A stretch of DNA of 64,000 nt from CAWIVJ01 sp963839525 (GCA_963839525.1 CAWIVJ010000005.1:372001-436000), one strand, 5' to 3'; shown: positions 35,420 through 45,575, counted from the first letter of the stretch. Notes: generated from the sequence alone by a model not told the origin. Translations and numbers: made by a program.

Positions 35420-38059
35420 TTACTTCAAAGATTCAATTAATTTTTCAATCATTTCTTGTTGAACACAAATTTCATCAACTTTTGACTGAGTTTCTTCAAT
35501 AACTTCTTTTGGCGCGTTTGCAACAAAATTTTTGTTATTTAAACGACCTGAGAGCGAATTTTTTTCAGCCAATAATTTATCTAATTTCTTTTGTTGACGT
35601 GCAATTTCTGCATTGATATCAATCAAGTTTTCAAGCGGAATAATTATTTTTGAAGCACTTACAACTGCTGTTGCCGATTTTTTAGGAACAGGGGAGTTCT
35701 CATCCGCAAAAGAAATTTCTTCAACCCTTGCAAGACGTCTAATATAAGCTAAAACACTTTCAAAAATAGATTTTTCGCTCTTCTCCGGGCGAATTTGAAT
35801 ATTAACTTTGATTGATGGAGAAATATTAAAGCTTTGCCTTACATTTCGTAAAGATGTTATAGTTTCAAACACAAGTTCCATTTCTTTCGCTTCTCGTGCA
35901 AAACTAAATTTTTTACTGTAAATTGGATAATCTGCAAACATTATTGCTTTAAATTTACGATTTGGAATTAAAGAATAAACCTTTTCAGTGATATGAGGCA
36001 TAATTGGATGTAACAGCCTTAAAGACATGTCAAGAACGTATTTAAGTACTCTTTGAGTATTTAATTTTAATTTTTCATCCGTTAATTGAATTTTTGCAAT
36101 TTCCACATACCAGTCACAGTAAGAACTCCAGAAAAAATCATACAATATATGAGCGGTTTCACCTATTCTATAGTTTTTAATATTTTCATTAATTTCTTTA
36201 GATGTTTTATTTAGTTTATCCAAAATCCACTTATCGGCAATTGTAAGATTTGCAAAATCAATTTCTTTATCATCAACGCCTTCAAGGTTCATAAGCACAA
36301 AACGAGAAGCATTCCAGATTTTATTTGCAAAATTTCTTCCATATTCAAATCTTTCATCGCTTAATTTTATATCCTGTGCACCGTATGTACAAAGCGATGT
36401 TAACGTAAATCTCAAGGCGTCACATCCGTATTTGTCAATAATTTCAACAGGGTTAATCGTATTTCCTTTTGATTTAGACATTTTTTGCCCATGCTCATCT
36501 CTTATAAGACCATGAATATAAACTGTCGAAAACGGAGCTTTGCCTGTAAATTCAAGCCCCATTGTAATCATTCTTGCCACCCAAAAGAAGATTATGTCAA
36601 ATGCTGTTACCAAAACGCTTGTCGGATAAAACTTTTTAAAATCTTCACTTTCCGTATCAGGAAACCCCATTGTCGAAAATGGCCATAAACCGGAAGAAAA
36701 CCATGTATCAAGAACATCTGAATCCTGTGTATAATTCTCAGGATCAGGATTTTCTTTTGCTACAATCATTTCACCTGTCACATTGTGATAATATGCAGGT
36801 ATTTGATGCCCCCACCAAAGCTGACGTGAAATACACCAATCACGAATGTTTTCCATCCATCCTAAATAATTTTTTTCCCAACGTTCGGGAATAAATTTAA
36901 TGCTTCCATTCTTAACTGCCGCAATAGCCTCTTTCGCAAGCGGTTCCATTTTTACAAACCATTGTTCTGACAAAAGCGGCTCAATTGTTGTATGACATCT
37001 TTGGCATTTGCCGACATTATGAACATGCTCTGTAATTTTAACCAATGCTTGCTGTATTTCAAGCATTTCAACAGTTTTTTTACGGGCTTCATATCTGTCT
37101 AGACCTTGAATTTCAGGAGGAACTTCAGGACAAGATTTCATTTTACCTTCTTCATCAATTACCCAAATTGGCTTAAGATTATGGCGTTTACCTATTTCAT
37201 AATCGTTAGAATCATGTGCAGGCGTAATTTTTAAAGCCCCTGTCCCAAAATACTTATCAACATAATCATCTGCAATAATAGGAATCGCCCTTCCTGTCAA
37301 TGGCATACAAACGGTTTTTCCTATTAAATCCTTATATTTAAAGTCATTTGGATTGACCGCAACTGCTACATCGCCAAACATTGTCTCAGGACGGGTTGTT
37401 GCAATAACAATAGCTCCATGTTCGTCTTTTAAAGGATAAGATATTTCCCATAGATGCCCGTTTTCTGTTTCATACTCTGTCTCAATATCAGAAATTGCGC
37501 TTTGACAACGAGGACACCAGTTTACAATATAAGCACCTTTATAAATTAATTCTTTGTTATACAATGTAACGAAAACTTCTTTTACAGCTTCTGAACAGCC
37601 TTTATCCAGAGTAAAACGCTCTCTTGAAAGATCAAATGAAGCACCCAGACGCTTAAATTGATTTAAGATAGCGGATTTATGCTCATTTGTCCATTCCCAT
37701 GTTTTTTCAAGAAACTTCTCTCTACCCAATTCATGCCTGTCTGTACCCTTTTCTCTTAAGTTTTTTTCAACAACATTTTGAGTTGCAATCCCCGCATGGT
37801 CTGCACCAGGAAGCCAAAGTGCTTCATAACCCGACATTCTGTGATAACGGGTTAAAATATCTTGGAGAGTTCCGTCAAGGGCGTGTCCCATATGAAGAAC
37901 TCCGGTAACATTCGGTGGCGGAATTACTATTGAATAAGGAGGTTTAGAACTTTTTGCATCAGCTTTGAAATATTGATTATCTTCCCAAAATTTATAAATT
38001 TCTTCTTCTGTTGTTTTTGCATCATAAACAGTAGGTAAATCTTGTAATATTTTTGTCAC
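35420..38059 (-). CDS. valS: Valyl-tRNA synthetase
   Basis: 879 residues, the family norm. Class I signatures: PPNVTGVLHMGHALD (HIGH-type) near residue 50 and KMSKSKGNTINP near 525; a CP1 editing domain between them (TTRPETMFGDVAVAVNP); anticodon-binding domain; and the C-terminal coiled-coil arm (LENLIDINAEIARQQKKLDK). It charges tRNA-Val in the cytoplasm. It is read on its own, downstream of guaA with a 117-bp gap, so it may have its own promoter. No riboswitch or T-box structure is seen upstream. Confidence 0.97.
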   Translation of the reverse strand: MTKILQDLPTVYDAKTTEEEIYKFWEDNQYFKADAKSSKPPYSIVIPPPNVTGVLHMGHALDGTLQDILTRYHRMSGYEALWLPGADHAGIATQNVVEKNLREKGTDRHELGREKFLEKTWEWTNEHKSAILNQFKRLGASFDLSRERFTLDKGCSEAVKEVFVTLYNKELIYKGAYIVNWCPRCQSAISDIETEYETENGHLWEISYPLKDEHGAIVIATTRPETMFGDVAVAVNPNDFKYKDLIGKTVCMPLTGRAIPIIADDYVDKYFGTGALKITPAHDSNDYEIGKRHNLKPIWVIDEEGKMKSCPEVPPEIQGLDRYEARKKTVEMLEIQQALVKITEHVHNVGKCQRCHTTIEPLLSEQWFVKMEPLAKEAIAAVKNGSIKFIPERWEKNYLGWMENIRDWCISRQLWWGHQIPAYYHNVTGEMIVAKENPDPENYTQDSDVLDTWFSSGLWPFSTMGFPDTESEDFKKFYPTSVLVTAFDIIFFWVARMITMGLEFTGKAPFSTVYIHGLIRDEHGQKMSKSKGNTINPVEIIDKYGCDALRFTLTSLCTYGAQDIKLSDERFEYGRNFANKIWNASRFVLMNLEGVDDKEIDFANLTIADKWILDKLNKTSKEINENIKNYRIGETAHILYDFFWSSYCDWYVEIAKIQLTDEKLKLNTQRVLKYVLDMSLRLLHPIMPHITEKVYSLIPNRKFKAIMFADYPIYSKKFSFAREAKEMELVFETITSLRNVRQSFNISPSIKVNIQIRPEKSEKSIFESVLAYIRRLARVEEISFADENSPVPKKSATAVVSASKIIIPLENLIDINAEIARQQKKLDKLLAEKNSLSGRLNNKNFVANAPKEVIEETQSKVDEICVQQEMIEKLIESLK

Positions 38060-38176
38060 TTATTAAATCCTTATTTTATATTTTTAAAATGCTTATTTAG
38101 TTTATAAATACCTTCCTTTAAGATATCATAAAAAAAAAATTCAAACCAGATGATTAAAAAACACTTATATACAGCT

Positions 38177-39730
38177 TTATTCCCATTCAATTGTAGAAGG
38201 AGGTTTTGATGAAATATCATAAACTACGCGATTTATTCCACGAACTTCATTGATTATTCTTGATGACATTTTTTCTAAAACTTCGTAAGGGATTTTTGCC
38301 CAATCTGCGGTCATTGCATCCTGTGATTTTACCGCTCTGATTGCACAAACGCTTTCATAAGTTCTTTCATCACCCATTACACCTACTGTTTTAATCGGTA
38401 ATAATACCGCAAAAGCTTGCCATAATTTATTATATAAGCCAGCATTTTTGATTTCACCAACAACAATATCATCAGCTTTTTGTAAAATTTCAATTTTTTC
38501 TTTTGTCACATCACTGATAATTCTAACAGCAAGTCCGGGTCCGGGGAAAGGCTGACGATTAATTATCTCGTCAGGCATTTCAAGTTTACGTCCGATTTCT
38601 CTAACTTCGTCTTTAAAAAGTTCTCTAAACGGTTCTAAAAGCTTCAAATTCATTTTTTCAGGCAATCCGCCCACATTATGGTGACTTTTTATAACATCCG
38701 AAGGTCCTTTGAAAGAAACACTTTCGATTACATCAGGATAAAGTGTTCCTTGAGCTAAAAATTTAACTCCGCCAATTTTTTTCGCTTCTCTATCAAAGAC
38801 ATCAATAAATTTATATCCTATAATTTTACGTTTTTTCTCAGGATTTTCAACATCTTTTAAATCATTTAAAAATTCGTCCGTAGCATCAATGTAAGTTAAG
38901 TCAATATTATAGTGTCCGCGAAATAAGTCTTGAACTTTTTGACCTTCGTTAAGCCTTAAAACTCCGTTATTTACAAAAATACACTTAAGTTGCTTGCCTA
39001 TAGCTTTATTTATCAACACAGCGGCCACAGAACTGTCTACTCCTCCGGACAAACCCAAAACGACATTATCTTTACCGACTTGTTTTTTAATTTCTTCTAT
39101 TTTCAATTTTATAAAATTTTCCATGTTCCAATTTGCTTCAATTTTAGCAATTTTGAATAAAAAGTTTTTCAAAATTTGAACGCCTTCAACTGTATGAACA
39201 ACCTCAGGATGAAATTGAATACCATATATAGGTTTTTCATCATGCCTTATTGCACAAAAAGGAGTATTATCAGATTTTGCAGTAGTAGTATAGCATTCAG
39301 GAATCCCTACAACACTATCTCCATGGCTCATTAAAACTATTGTCGGATTTGTAATTTCGCTAAAAAGAGAACAAGCTTTCATTATTTCCATTGAATGTTG
39401 TCCAAATTCTTTTTTAGCAGCTTTTTGAACTTTTCCTCCAAAAAGGTGACAAATAAGCTGCATACCGTAACAAATTCCTAAAATAGGCAAGTCAAGCTCA
39501 AAAATTTCTTTTGAAATTGTGGGAGAATCTTCTTCGTAAACACTATTTGGACCGCCTGAAAGAATTATGGCTTTTGCATCAAAATTTTTTATAAAATCAA
39601 AAGAAACATTAAACGGATGAATTTCACAATAAACACCTATCTCTCGAATCTTTCTTGCAATTAACTGGGTGTACTGTGATCCAAAATCTAATATTAAAAC
39701 CTTATTTAACTCATTATTCATATTTTTCAT
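38177..39730 (-). CDS. guaA: GMP synthase (glutamine-hydrolysing)
   Basis: 517 residues, normal. The N-terminal class-I amidotransferase has LGICYGMQLICHLFGG (nucleophile Cys) and the downstream HPEVVHT; the ATP pyrophosphatase domain has LGLSGGVDSSVAAVLINKA; the dimerisation domain has IKTVGVMGDERTYE and ends PPSTIEWE. It converts XMP to GMP. It is the last gene of the purine cluster, 118 bp after guaB, with a family-P palindrome in the gap. Translation could begin at the first or the fourth codon (MKNMNNEL). Confidence 0.97.
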   Translation of the reverse strand: MKNMNNELNKVLILDFGSQYTQLIARKIREIGVYCEIHPFNVSFDFIKNFDAKAIILSGGPNSVYEEDSPTISKEIFELDLPILGICYGMQLICHLFGGKVQKAAKKEFGQHSMEIMKACSLFSEITNPTIVLMSHGDSVVGIPECYTTTAKSDNTPFCAIRHDEKPIYGIQFHPEVVHTVEGVQILKNFLFKIAKIEANWNMENFIKLKIEEIKKQVGKDNVVLGLSGGVDSSVAAVLINKAIGKQLKCIFVNNGVLRLNEGQKVQDLFRGHYNIDLTYIDATDEFLNDLKDVENPEKKRKIIGYKFIDVFDREAKKIGGVKFLAQGTLYPDVIESVSFKGPSDVIKSHHNVGGLPEKMNLKLLEPFRELFKDEVREIGRKLEMPDEIINRQPFPGPGLAVRIISDVTKEKIEILQKADDIVVGEIKNAGLYNKLWQAFAVLLPIKTVGVMGDERTYESVCAIRAVKSQDAMTADWAKIPYEVLEKMSSRIINEVRGINRVVYDISSKPPSTIEWE

Positions 39731-39792
39731 TCATCCTATTTCTTTTAAACCTAAATGTAAAAAATAATTACAAAATAAAATTACATATTTTA

Positions 39793-39820
39793 TTTTGCCG
39801 GGTTAGTAAACCCATCTGCT
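39793..39820 (-). repeat. Palindromic element family P, guaB-guaA gap
   Basis: TTTTGCCGGGTTAGTAAACC followed by CATCTGCT; the stem is GGGTT/AACCC. It is a diverged copy of the element at 35371 (same TTGnnGGG ... CCC..CCTnCT layout), again in sense orientation to the genes. Confidence 0.6.
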
Positions 39821-39848
39821 TTATAAAATTATTTTTTGACGTTTATAA

Positions 39849-41318
39849 TCAACTCTCTATCCTATAATTTGGGGCTTCTTTTGTAATAATAACATCATGT
39901 ACATGGCTTTCTTTTAATCCGTTAGCTGAAATCTTAACAAATTTTGCTCTTTTTTGAAGCTCAGAAATACTACTTGCGCCAACATATCCCATACCGGATT
40001 TTATTCCGCCGACCATCTGGTAAATATTTGAAGCCAAAGAACCTCTGTATGGGACTCTGCCTTCAATTCCCTCCGGTACAAATTTTTCATCAATTTTAAC
40101 ATCGGATTGAAAATACCTGTCCTTGGAACCGCATTTCATGGCACTGATAGAACCCATACCGCGGTACATTTTGTATGTTCGTCCCTGATATAAAATTGTT
40201 TCACCGGGGGATTCTTCAACTCCAGCTAAAAGAGAGCCTAACATTATTGTACTAGCACCAAAAGCAAGTGCTTTTACCATATCACCGGAATATTTGATTC
40301 CGCCATCTGCAATAACAGGAATATCATATTTATCCGCAACACTTACAACATTACTTATTGCTGTTAATTGAGGAACGCCTATACCCGTAACTATTCTTGT
40401 TGTACAAATTGAACCAGGTCCTATACCAACTTTAACAGCATCTACACCTGCTTTAATTAAAACTTCACAAGCATCTGCAGTAGCAATATTCCCGGCGATT
40501 AGTTCTAAATTAGGGTAACATTTTTTAATTTCTTTAATAGACTCAATAACATTTTTAGAATGACCATGAGCCGTATCTATTGTTACAACATCAACACCGG
40601 CAGCAATTAATGCTTCAAGTCTTTCAAATTTATCTCCTGTTGCACCAATTGCAGCACCTACTCTTAACCTCCCTTTATTGTCTTTAGCCGCATCGGGGTA
40701 TTCTATAGCTTTTTTTATGTCTTTAATTGTAATCAATCCAACCAAATCACCTTTTAAATTAAGAATTGGCAGCTTTTCAATTCTATATTTGTGTAAAAGA
40801 GACTTTGCATTATCAATTGAAATACCTTCTTGTGCGGTTATAAGATTTTCTTTAGTCATGATATCTTTAACTTTTAAATCGAAATTTGTTTCAAATCTTA
40901 AATCACGATTAGTTAAAATACCTACAAGTTTATTTTCAACCGTTACAGGGAGCCCTGAAATTTTATATTTTGCCATAATTTCTAAAACTTCCTGCAAATT
41001 CTGTTCCGGATTTATTGTAATAGGATTGGAAATCATGCCGCTTTCAGATTTTTTTACTATATTGACTTCATTTGCCTGTTCTTCAATAGATAAATTCTTG
41101 TGAATTATTCCTATTCCTCCCTGTCTTGCCATTGCAATTGCCATAGCACTTTCAGTTACACTATCCATCGCTGCAGAAATTATTGGGATGTTTAGTTTTA
41201 TATTTCTGGTTAAAAATGTGGTTAAATCCGTTTCCGCCGGTAAAACATATGATTCTTGAGGCATTAGTAAAACATCATCAAACGTTAAACCTTCTTTTAT
41301 TTCTTTTATATCTACCAT
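39849..41318 (-). CDS. guaB: Inosine-5'-monophosphate dehydrogenase
   Basis: 489 residues. TIM barrel with two CBS domains inserted at about 95-205 (MSKMPITINPEQ-like to EYPDAAKDN). The catalytic cysteine is in VGIGPGSICTTRIVTG; the flap residues are in YRGMGSISAMKCGSKDRY, and the family's C-terminal SGMGYVGASSISEL is present. It oxidises IMP to XMP with NAD, the step before GuaA. Start FDDVLLMPQES is conserved; AGGAGAAAAA precedes it. It is 99 bp downstream of purE in the same direction, probably co-transcribed. Confidence 0.97.
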   Translation of the reverse strand: MVDIKEIKEGLTFDDVLLMPQESYVLPAETDLTTFLTRNIKLNIPIISAAMDSVTESAMAIAMARQGGIGIIHKNLSIEEQANEVNIVKKSESGMISNPITINPEQNLQEVLEIMAKYKISGLPVTVENKLVGILTNRDLRFETNFDLKVKDIMTKENLITAQEGISIDNAKSLLHKYRIEKLPILNLKGDLVGLITIKDIKKAIEYPDAAKDNKGRLRVGAAIGATGDKFERLEALIAAGVDVVTIDTAHGHSKNVIESIKEIKKCYPNLELIAGNIATADACEVLIKAGVDAVKVGIGPGSICTTRIVTGIGVPQLTAISNVVSVADKYDIPVIADGGIKYSGDMVKALAFGASTIMLGSLLAGVEESPGETILYQGRTYKMYRGMGSISAMKCGSKDRYFQSDVKIDEKFVPEGIEGRVPYRGSLASNIYQMVGGIKSGMGYVGASSISELQKRAKFVKISANGLKESHVHDVIITKEAPNYRIES

Positions 41319-41417
41319 TTTTTTCTCCTATATTTTTGTATAATTTTATTAATTATGCCATGCTAAGTCCGTTTAAACACTCCATAATTTTATATTTATA
41401 AATAATTTTGGAAGGGG

Positions 41418-41831
41418 TTATTTAGACTCTAAATCCAAAATTCTTTTAGCAAAATAAACTGAATTTATAATGCCTGCATTTCCTATTGCCATAGTTGCAA
41501 CTGGAACTCCTTTTGGCATTTGTGCAATTGAAAGCAAAGCATCAACACCTTTCAAAGGTCCGCAATCAACCGGAACACCTATGACGGGGAGCTTTACTTT
41601 GGCTGCAACAACACCGGGTAAAGCTGCGGCTAAACCTGCAACTGCAATAATAACTTTTGTTTTTCCTTTTTTTTCAACAGTTTCAAGATATTCAAGAAGT
41701 TCGTTTAAATTTCTGTGAGCAGAATATATTTTGAACTCTGCTTCAATCTTTAGGTCCTCACAAATTTTTAAACCCTGTTCTACGAATTTTTCGTCACTTT
41801 TTGAACCTGCTATTATTACTAATTCTTTCAT
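41418..41831 (-). CDS. purE: N5-carboxyaminoimidazole ribonucleotide mutase / AIR carboxylase PurE
   Basis: 137 residues, somewhat shorter than the usual 155-170 at the C-terminus. Substrate-binding motifs are intact: IIAGSKSDEKFVEQG, SAHRNLNELLEYL, IAVAGLAAALPGVVAA, and GVPVATMAIGNAGIINSVYFA. No purK is in the cluster, so either purK lies elsewhere or this is a direct AIR carboxylase; the sequence alone does not settle it. 22 bp downstream of purD. Confidence 0.92.
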   Translation of the reverse strand: MKELVIIAGSKSDEKFVEQGLKICEDLKIEAEFKIYSAHRNLNELLEYLETVEKKGKTKVIIAVAGLAAALPGVVAAKVKLPVIGVPVDCGPLKGVDALLSIAQMPKGVPVATMAIGNAGIINSVYFAKRILDLESK

Positions 41832-41853
41832 TGTTTTCCTGCTTTTTTATTCA

Positions 41854-43125
41854 TCATTTGTTGTTTACCAATTGCTTTTTTCCAATATCCTTTCTAAAAA
41901 TTTTATCAGAAAAATCTATTTCATCAATTGTTCTATATATTTTATCACGAATTTTTTCAATTTCTTCTCCATTTATTGCTAAAGTAAGAACTCTGCCGCC
42001 ATTTGAAAATAATTTTTCGCCTTCAAGTTTTACACCCGCATAAAATACCTCTGTATCATACTTTTCAGCCGCATCTTTTATTCCTCTTATTTCACAGCCT
42101 TTTTTAGGATTTTCAGGATATCCCTGAGATGCAACAACTACAGCAATAGTTGTTCCGTTTTTCCATTTTAAATCTACTTCAGAAAGTTTTTTTTCTGCTG
42201 CTTTTATAAAAATTTCCAAAAGATCACAATCCATGTGGCACATTAAAGGCTGAGTCTCAGGATCACCAAAACGCATATTGTATTCAAGTACCTTAATGCC
42301 GCTGGAAGTAAGCATCAAACCGGAATAAATAATTCCGATAAAACCAGCTTTTTCTGATTTTAAAGCACATTCAAGCTTAATCAGGTACTTTTCTAAATCC
42401 GTTTTTTGTTCTTCTGTAAGAACTACAGGACAATAAGCTCCCATCCCTCCGGTATTTGGACCTATCTGACCTTCTTTTAAACGTTTATAATCTCTGGCGG
42501 AAATAAAAGGCAATAAGGTTTCTCCATCAAAAATTGAAATAACAGAAAGCTCCTCACCTTCAAGCCTCTCCTCAATGACTACAGAAGAAGAAGCTTGCCC
42601 GTATTTGCCACCTAAAAATTCTTTTAAAGTGGTATTAGCATCCTCAAAGCTGCAGCTTAAATGAACGCCTTTACCCGCAGCGAGACCATCTGCTTTTAAA
42701 ACAGGCGGTTCTGAAAATTGTACAAGAATATTCTCAATATCATCTTCAGAATTTACTACTACATATTTTGCGGTCGGAATTCCATGTTTGTACATAAATT
42801 CTTTTGCATATTTTTTAGAACTTTCAAGTTGAGCCCATTTCTTATTTGCACCGATACATTTAATGCCATAATTTTCTAAAGTATCTACAATTCCTTTAGA
42901 GATGGGTTCTTCCGGACCTATTACAACTAAATATATTCCTTTTTCCTTGCATTTTTTGGCTAAATCTTCAAAATCAGAAAAAATAATTTCTTCACCAAGA
43001 TTTTTAAACCCGTCATTCGGTAATGCCAAAAAAAGTTTTTTCAAAGAAGAGGATTGCGATATTTTAAAAGCAAGCGCGTGCTCTCTTGCGCCTGAACCGT
43101 AAACTAAAACATTATATTTTTCCAT
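41854..43125 (-). CDS. purD: Phosphoribosylamine-glycine ligase
   Basis: 423 residues, normal. ATP-grasp enzyme: N-terminal NVLVYGSGAREHALAFKI, hinge KEFMYKHGIPTAKYV, ATP-binding LKADGLAAGKGVHL and SVVIEERLEGEELSVIS, catalytic FGDPETQPLM. It makes glycinamide ribonucleotide, step two of purine synthesis. It follows purM by 42 bp, a gap that holds a weak family-P palindrome, and precedes purE. Confidence 0.97.
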   Translation of the reverse strand: MEKYNVLVYGSGAREHALAFKISQSSSLKKLFLALPNDGFKNLGEEIIFSDFEDLAKKCKEKGIYLVVIGPEEPISKGIVDTLENYGIKCIGANKKWAQLESSKKYAKEFMYKHGIPTAKYVVVNSEDDIENILVQFSEPPVLKADGLAAGKGVHLSCSFEDANTTLKEFLGGKYGQASSSVVIEERLEGEELSVISIFDGETLLPFISARDYKRLKEGQIGPNTGGMGAYCPVVLTEEQKTDLEKYLIKLECALKSEKAGFIGIIYSGLMLTSSGIKVLEYNMRFGDPETQPLMCHMDCDLLEIFIKAAEKKLSEVDLKWKNGTTIAVVVASQGYPENPKKGCEIRGIKDAAEKYDTEVFYAGVKLEGEKLFSNGGRVLTLAINGEEIEKIRDKIYRTIDEIDFSDKIFRKDIGKKQLVNNK

Positions 43126-43137
43126 TTTATTACCTCA

Positions 43138-43163
43138 TTTTGCCGGGCAAGTACACCGACCTT
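43138..43163 (-). repeat. Possible diverged family-P element, purM-purD gap
   Basis: TTTTGCCGGGCAAGTACACC then GACCTTC. It shares TTTTGCCGGG..AGTA with the copy at 39793, but the stem is decayed. Tentative. Confidence 0.4.
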
Positions 43164-43167
43164 CAAA

Positions 43168-44133
43168 TTATTTAAAATATATTTTGCTTCTGCCATTACT
43201 TAACTCAATTTTGCCGATTATTGCCGGTTCATATTTATTACAAATTCTTGAAATTTCTTCAAATTTTTTCTCAGGAGCTATAATACAAAAACCTACACCC
43301 ATGTTAAAAGTTCTGTAAGCTTCGTCTTCACCGACCAAACGTTCAAGTTCTTCAAAAAGGGGCTGCTTTATAATTTTACTTTTATCAATAACAGCACATT
43401 TACCCCCCGGAATTGAACGGCTTAAATTGTCTTCAATACCTCCGCCCGTAATATTTGCACAGGCATGAGCAAGATCTTTTTCAACAATTTCATTAATCTC
43501 TTTAGCGTAAATGTAAGTTGGTTTTAAAGCAGCTTCAAATAAATCATTTTTCAACTGCCCGCTATCGTTTAAAGATCTTATTAAAGAATAGCCGTTTGAG
43601 TGTGGTCCCGATGATTTTAAAGCAATAACAACATCACCTTCTCGAACATTATCGCGTTTTAATACAGCGTCTTTTTTAACAATTCCGACCATAAATCCGC
43701 CAACATCAAAATGTCCTTCCTTTATTAAGTTTCCGAGTTCTGCTGTTTCACCGCCAAGCAGAGTACAATTATATTTTGTAAGCTCATTTTTTAAAGCTAT
43801 TACAAATTTTGAAGTAACCTCTACATCTAATTTGTTTGTTGCAAAATAATCTAAAAAGAAAAGCGGTTTTGCCCCGGTACATATCAAATCATTTAAATTC
43901 ATTGCTATAAGATCGGTTGCAATAGTATCTACAAGTCCTCTTTTTGCAAGCGGAATTACTTTTGTACCAACACCGTCAGTGCAGCCGGCTAAAAAATATT
44001 CCGGAATATAAGGATGTTCGTAAAGCCCTGCAAAATTACCGATGTTATCGTTTTTAATTTCTTTATTTAATATGTCTGTTAACATATTTCCGGCTTCTAT
44101 GTTAACGCCGGCGTCTTCATATGTTGTACGCAC
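43168..44133 (-). CDS. purM: Phosphoribosylformylglycinamidine cyclo-ligase
   Basis: 321 residues from the GTG at 44133, chosen because GGAGG lies six bases upstream and VRTTYEDAGVNIEAGN is the conserved N-terminus; the in-frame ATG at 44172 would add a leader inside purF. Motifs: GCTDGVGTKVIPLAK, DLIAMNLNDLICTGAKPLFFLDY, LLGGETAELGNL, LKSSGPHSNGYSLIR, ANITGGGIEDN. It closes the imidazole ring to AIR. It overlaps the end of purF by 37 bp, so translation is coupled. Confidence 0.96.
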   Translation of the reverse strand: MRTTYEDAGVNIEAGNMLTDILNKEIKNDNIGNFAGLYEHPYIPEYFLAGCTDGVGTKVIPLAKRGLVDTIATDLIAMNLNDLICTGAKPLFFLDYFATNKLDVEVTSKFVIALKNELTKYNCTLLGGETAELGNLIKEGHFDVGGFMVGIVKKDAVLKRDNVREGDVVIALKSSGPHSNGYSLIRSLNDSGQLKNDLFEAALKPTYIYAKEINEIVEKDLAHACANITGGGIEDNLSRSIPGGKCAVIDKSKIIKQPLFEELERLVGEDEAYRTFNMGVGFCIIAPEKKFEEISRICNKYEPAIIGKIELSNGRSKIYFK

Positions 44134-45575
44134 TTTGATCCTCCACAATTTTTTAAATTCGCTATAAAACATTTATAACACCAGCCTTTTTCTCCAAAAT
44201 ATTCTTTTAATCCTTCAAAAGGCAGATATCTTACACTATCAGCTCCTATTTGTTTTGCTATATCAGATTCATTTTTATAAACCGTTGCAATAAGCTCTTC
44301 CTGTGTCGGAATATCGACACCCCACAAGCAACTATTTAAAAGCATAGGACTTGCAAGACGAAAATGAATTTCTTTTGCACCTGCAGCCTTAAGCATTTTT
44401 ATAATTTCTCTTGATGTTGTTCCGCGAACAAGACTGTCATCAATTAATATAATTCTTTTATTATTTACAACAGATTTTATGGGTGTCAATTTCGCTTTAA
44501 CTTTTTGAATTCTTGATTGCTGTGTAGGCTGAATAAAAGAACGTCCAATCCAGTGATTTCTTAAAAGTCCCATTTCAAAAGGTATTCCGGATTCTCTGGA
44601 ATAGCCTACTGCCGAAACAAAACCGCTCTCCATAACAGGAACAACTATATCTGCTTTGGTGTTATCATTCTTTGCTAAAATCCTGCCAAGGTCAATTCTT
44701 GATTGATAAACGTTCCTTTCAAAAATATTTGAAGCAGGGTTCGCAAAATAAATATGCTCAAAAACACATTTTTTTTCTTCAACAGATTTTGCAAATTGTT
44801 TAATTTCATACCCTTGTGAAGTAATTTCAACTCCCCAACCGGGTTTAATTTCAACGATTTCTTTAACTTTAAGCGCACCAAACGCAACATCTTCACTTGC
44901 TACAAAATAACCTTCTTCTGCATTACAAAACATTAAAGGACGATAACCAAGAGCATCACGGTAAGCTACAACTTTTTTCGGCAAACAAAGAACAAGAGAA
45001 AAAGCTCCCTCAGAAAAATCTTTATTAATACACTCTCCTATTCCTTCAAAAGTCCACTGCGAAGGCGGTTTTTTAAGACCGTAAACAATTCTTTTAAATA
45101 TTACTTCAGAATCAGAACTTGTTATAAAAACTTCACCTATTTTCTCAAATTTTTCTCGAATTCTCATTGCTTTTTGGATATTTCCGTTATGTGCAAGTGA
45201 AACTTGTCCGCCTAAGTAATTTATCAAATACGGCTGTGCATTAAGTGAATTTGAACCTCCCTGAGTGGAATAACGAACATGTCCTATACCGAATTTTCCT
45301 GTTAATTTCTGTATTGCATTTGCATCAAATACTTCCATCACAAGACCTTTTGCCTTATGAAGAGTTTGATTAATATCCCCTGAACTTATTCCCGCACTTT
45401 CCTGCCCGCGGTGCTGAAGTTTAAATAATCCGCCTTGAATATATGACGCAACATGTCCTTCTTTACAATAACCGCCAAAAATTCCGCACTCTTCTCCTAG
45501 TTTATCAGATACCTCCTTATGTTGTCGGGTTGGAAAGCCCAACCTACTGCCTTCGATTAATTTATCATCAAACAT
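44097..45575 (-). CDS. purF: Amidophosphoribosyltransferase with enlarged propeptide
   Basis: 492 residues. The Ntn-type nucleophile is Cys30 in GEECGIFGG; mature PurF begins at this Cys after removal of a propeptide that is absent or about ten residues in most bacteria, so 29 residues is long. Residues 10-17 (SRLGFPTR) are encoded by a family-P palindrome at 45522-45548. The rest is normal: HVRYSTQGGSNSLNAQPY, NGFVGRSFIQPTQ-type segment (IGRSFIQPTQQSR), PRPP motif IILIDDSLVRGTTSREI, and cysteines near the C-terminus for an Fe-S cluster (CLWGVD, CYKCF). It commits PRPP to purine synthesis. Overlaps purL and purM. Confidence 0.95.
   Translation of the reverse strand: MFDDKLIEGSRLGFPTRQHKEVSDKLGEECGIFGGYCKEGHVASYIQGGLFKLQHRGQESAGISSGDINQTLHKAKGLVMEVFDANAIQKLTGKFGIGHVRYSTQGGSNSLNAQPYLINYLGGQVSLAHNGNIQKAMRIREKFEKIGEVFITSSDSEVIFKRIVYGLKKPPSQWTFEGIGECINKDFSEGAFSLVLCLPKKVVAYRDALGYRPLMFCNAEEGYFVASEDVAFGALKVKEIVEIKPGWGVEITSQGYEIKQFAKSVEEKKCVFEHIYFANPASNIFERNVYQSRIDLGRILAKNDNTKADIVVPVMESGFVSAVGYSRESGIPFEMGLLRNHWIGRSFIQPTQQSRIQKVKAKLTPIKSVVNNKRIILIDDSLVRGTTSREIIKMLKAAGAKEIHFRLASPMLLNSCLWGVDIPTQEELIATVYKNESDIAKQIGADSVRYLPFEGLKEYFGEKGWCYKCFIANLKNCGGSKCVQHMKTPALT
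45522..45548 (-). repeat. Palindromic element family P inside the purF propeptide
   Basis: GGTTGG-AAAGC-CCAACC (45528-45544) with TTGTC and TACT flanks. Read in sense within codons 9-19 of purF it adds residues SRLGFPTR without a stop, before the catalytic Cys30. Confidence 0.85.
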
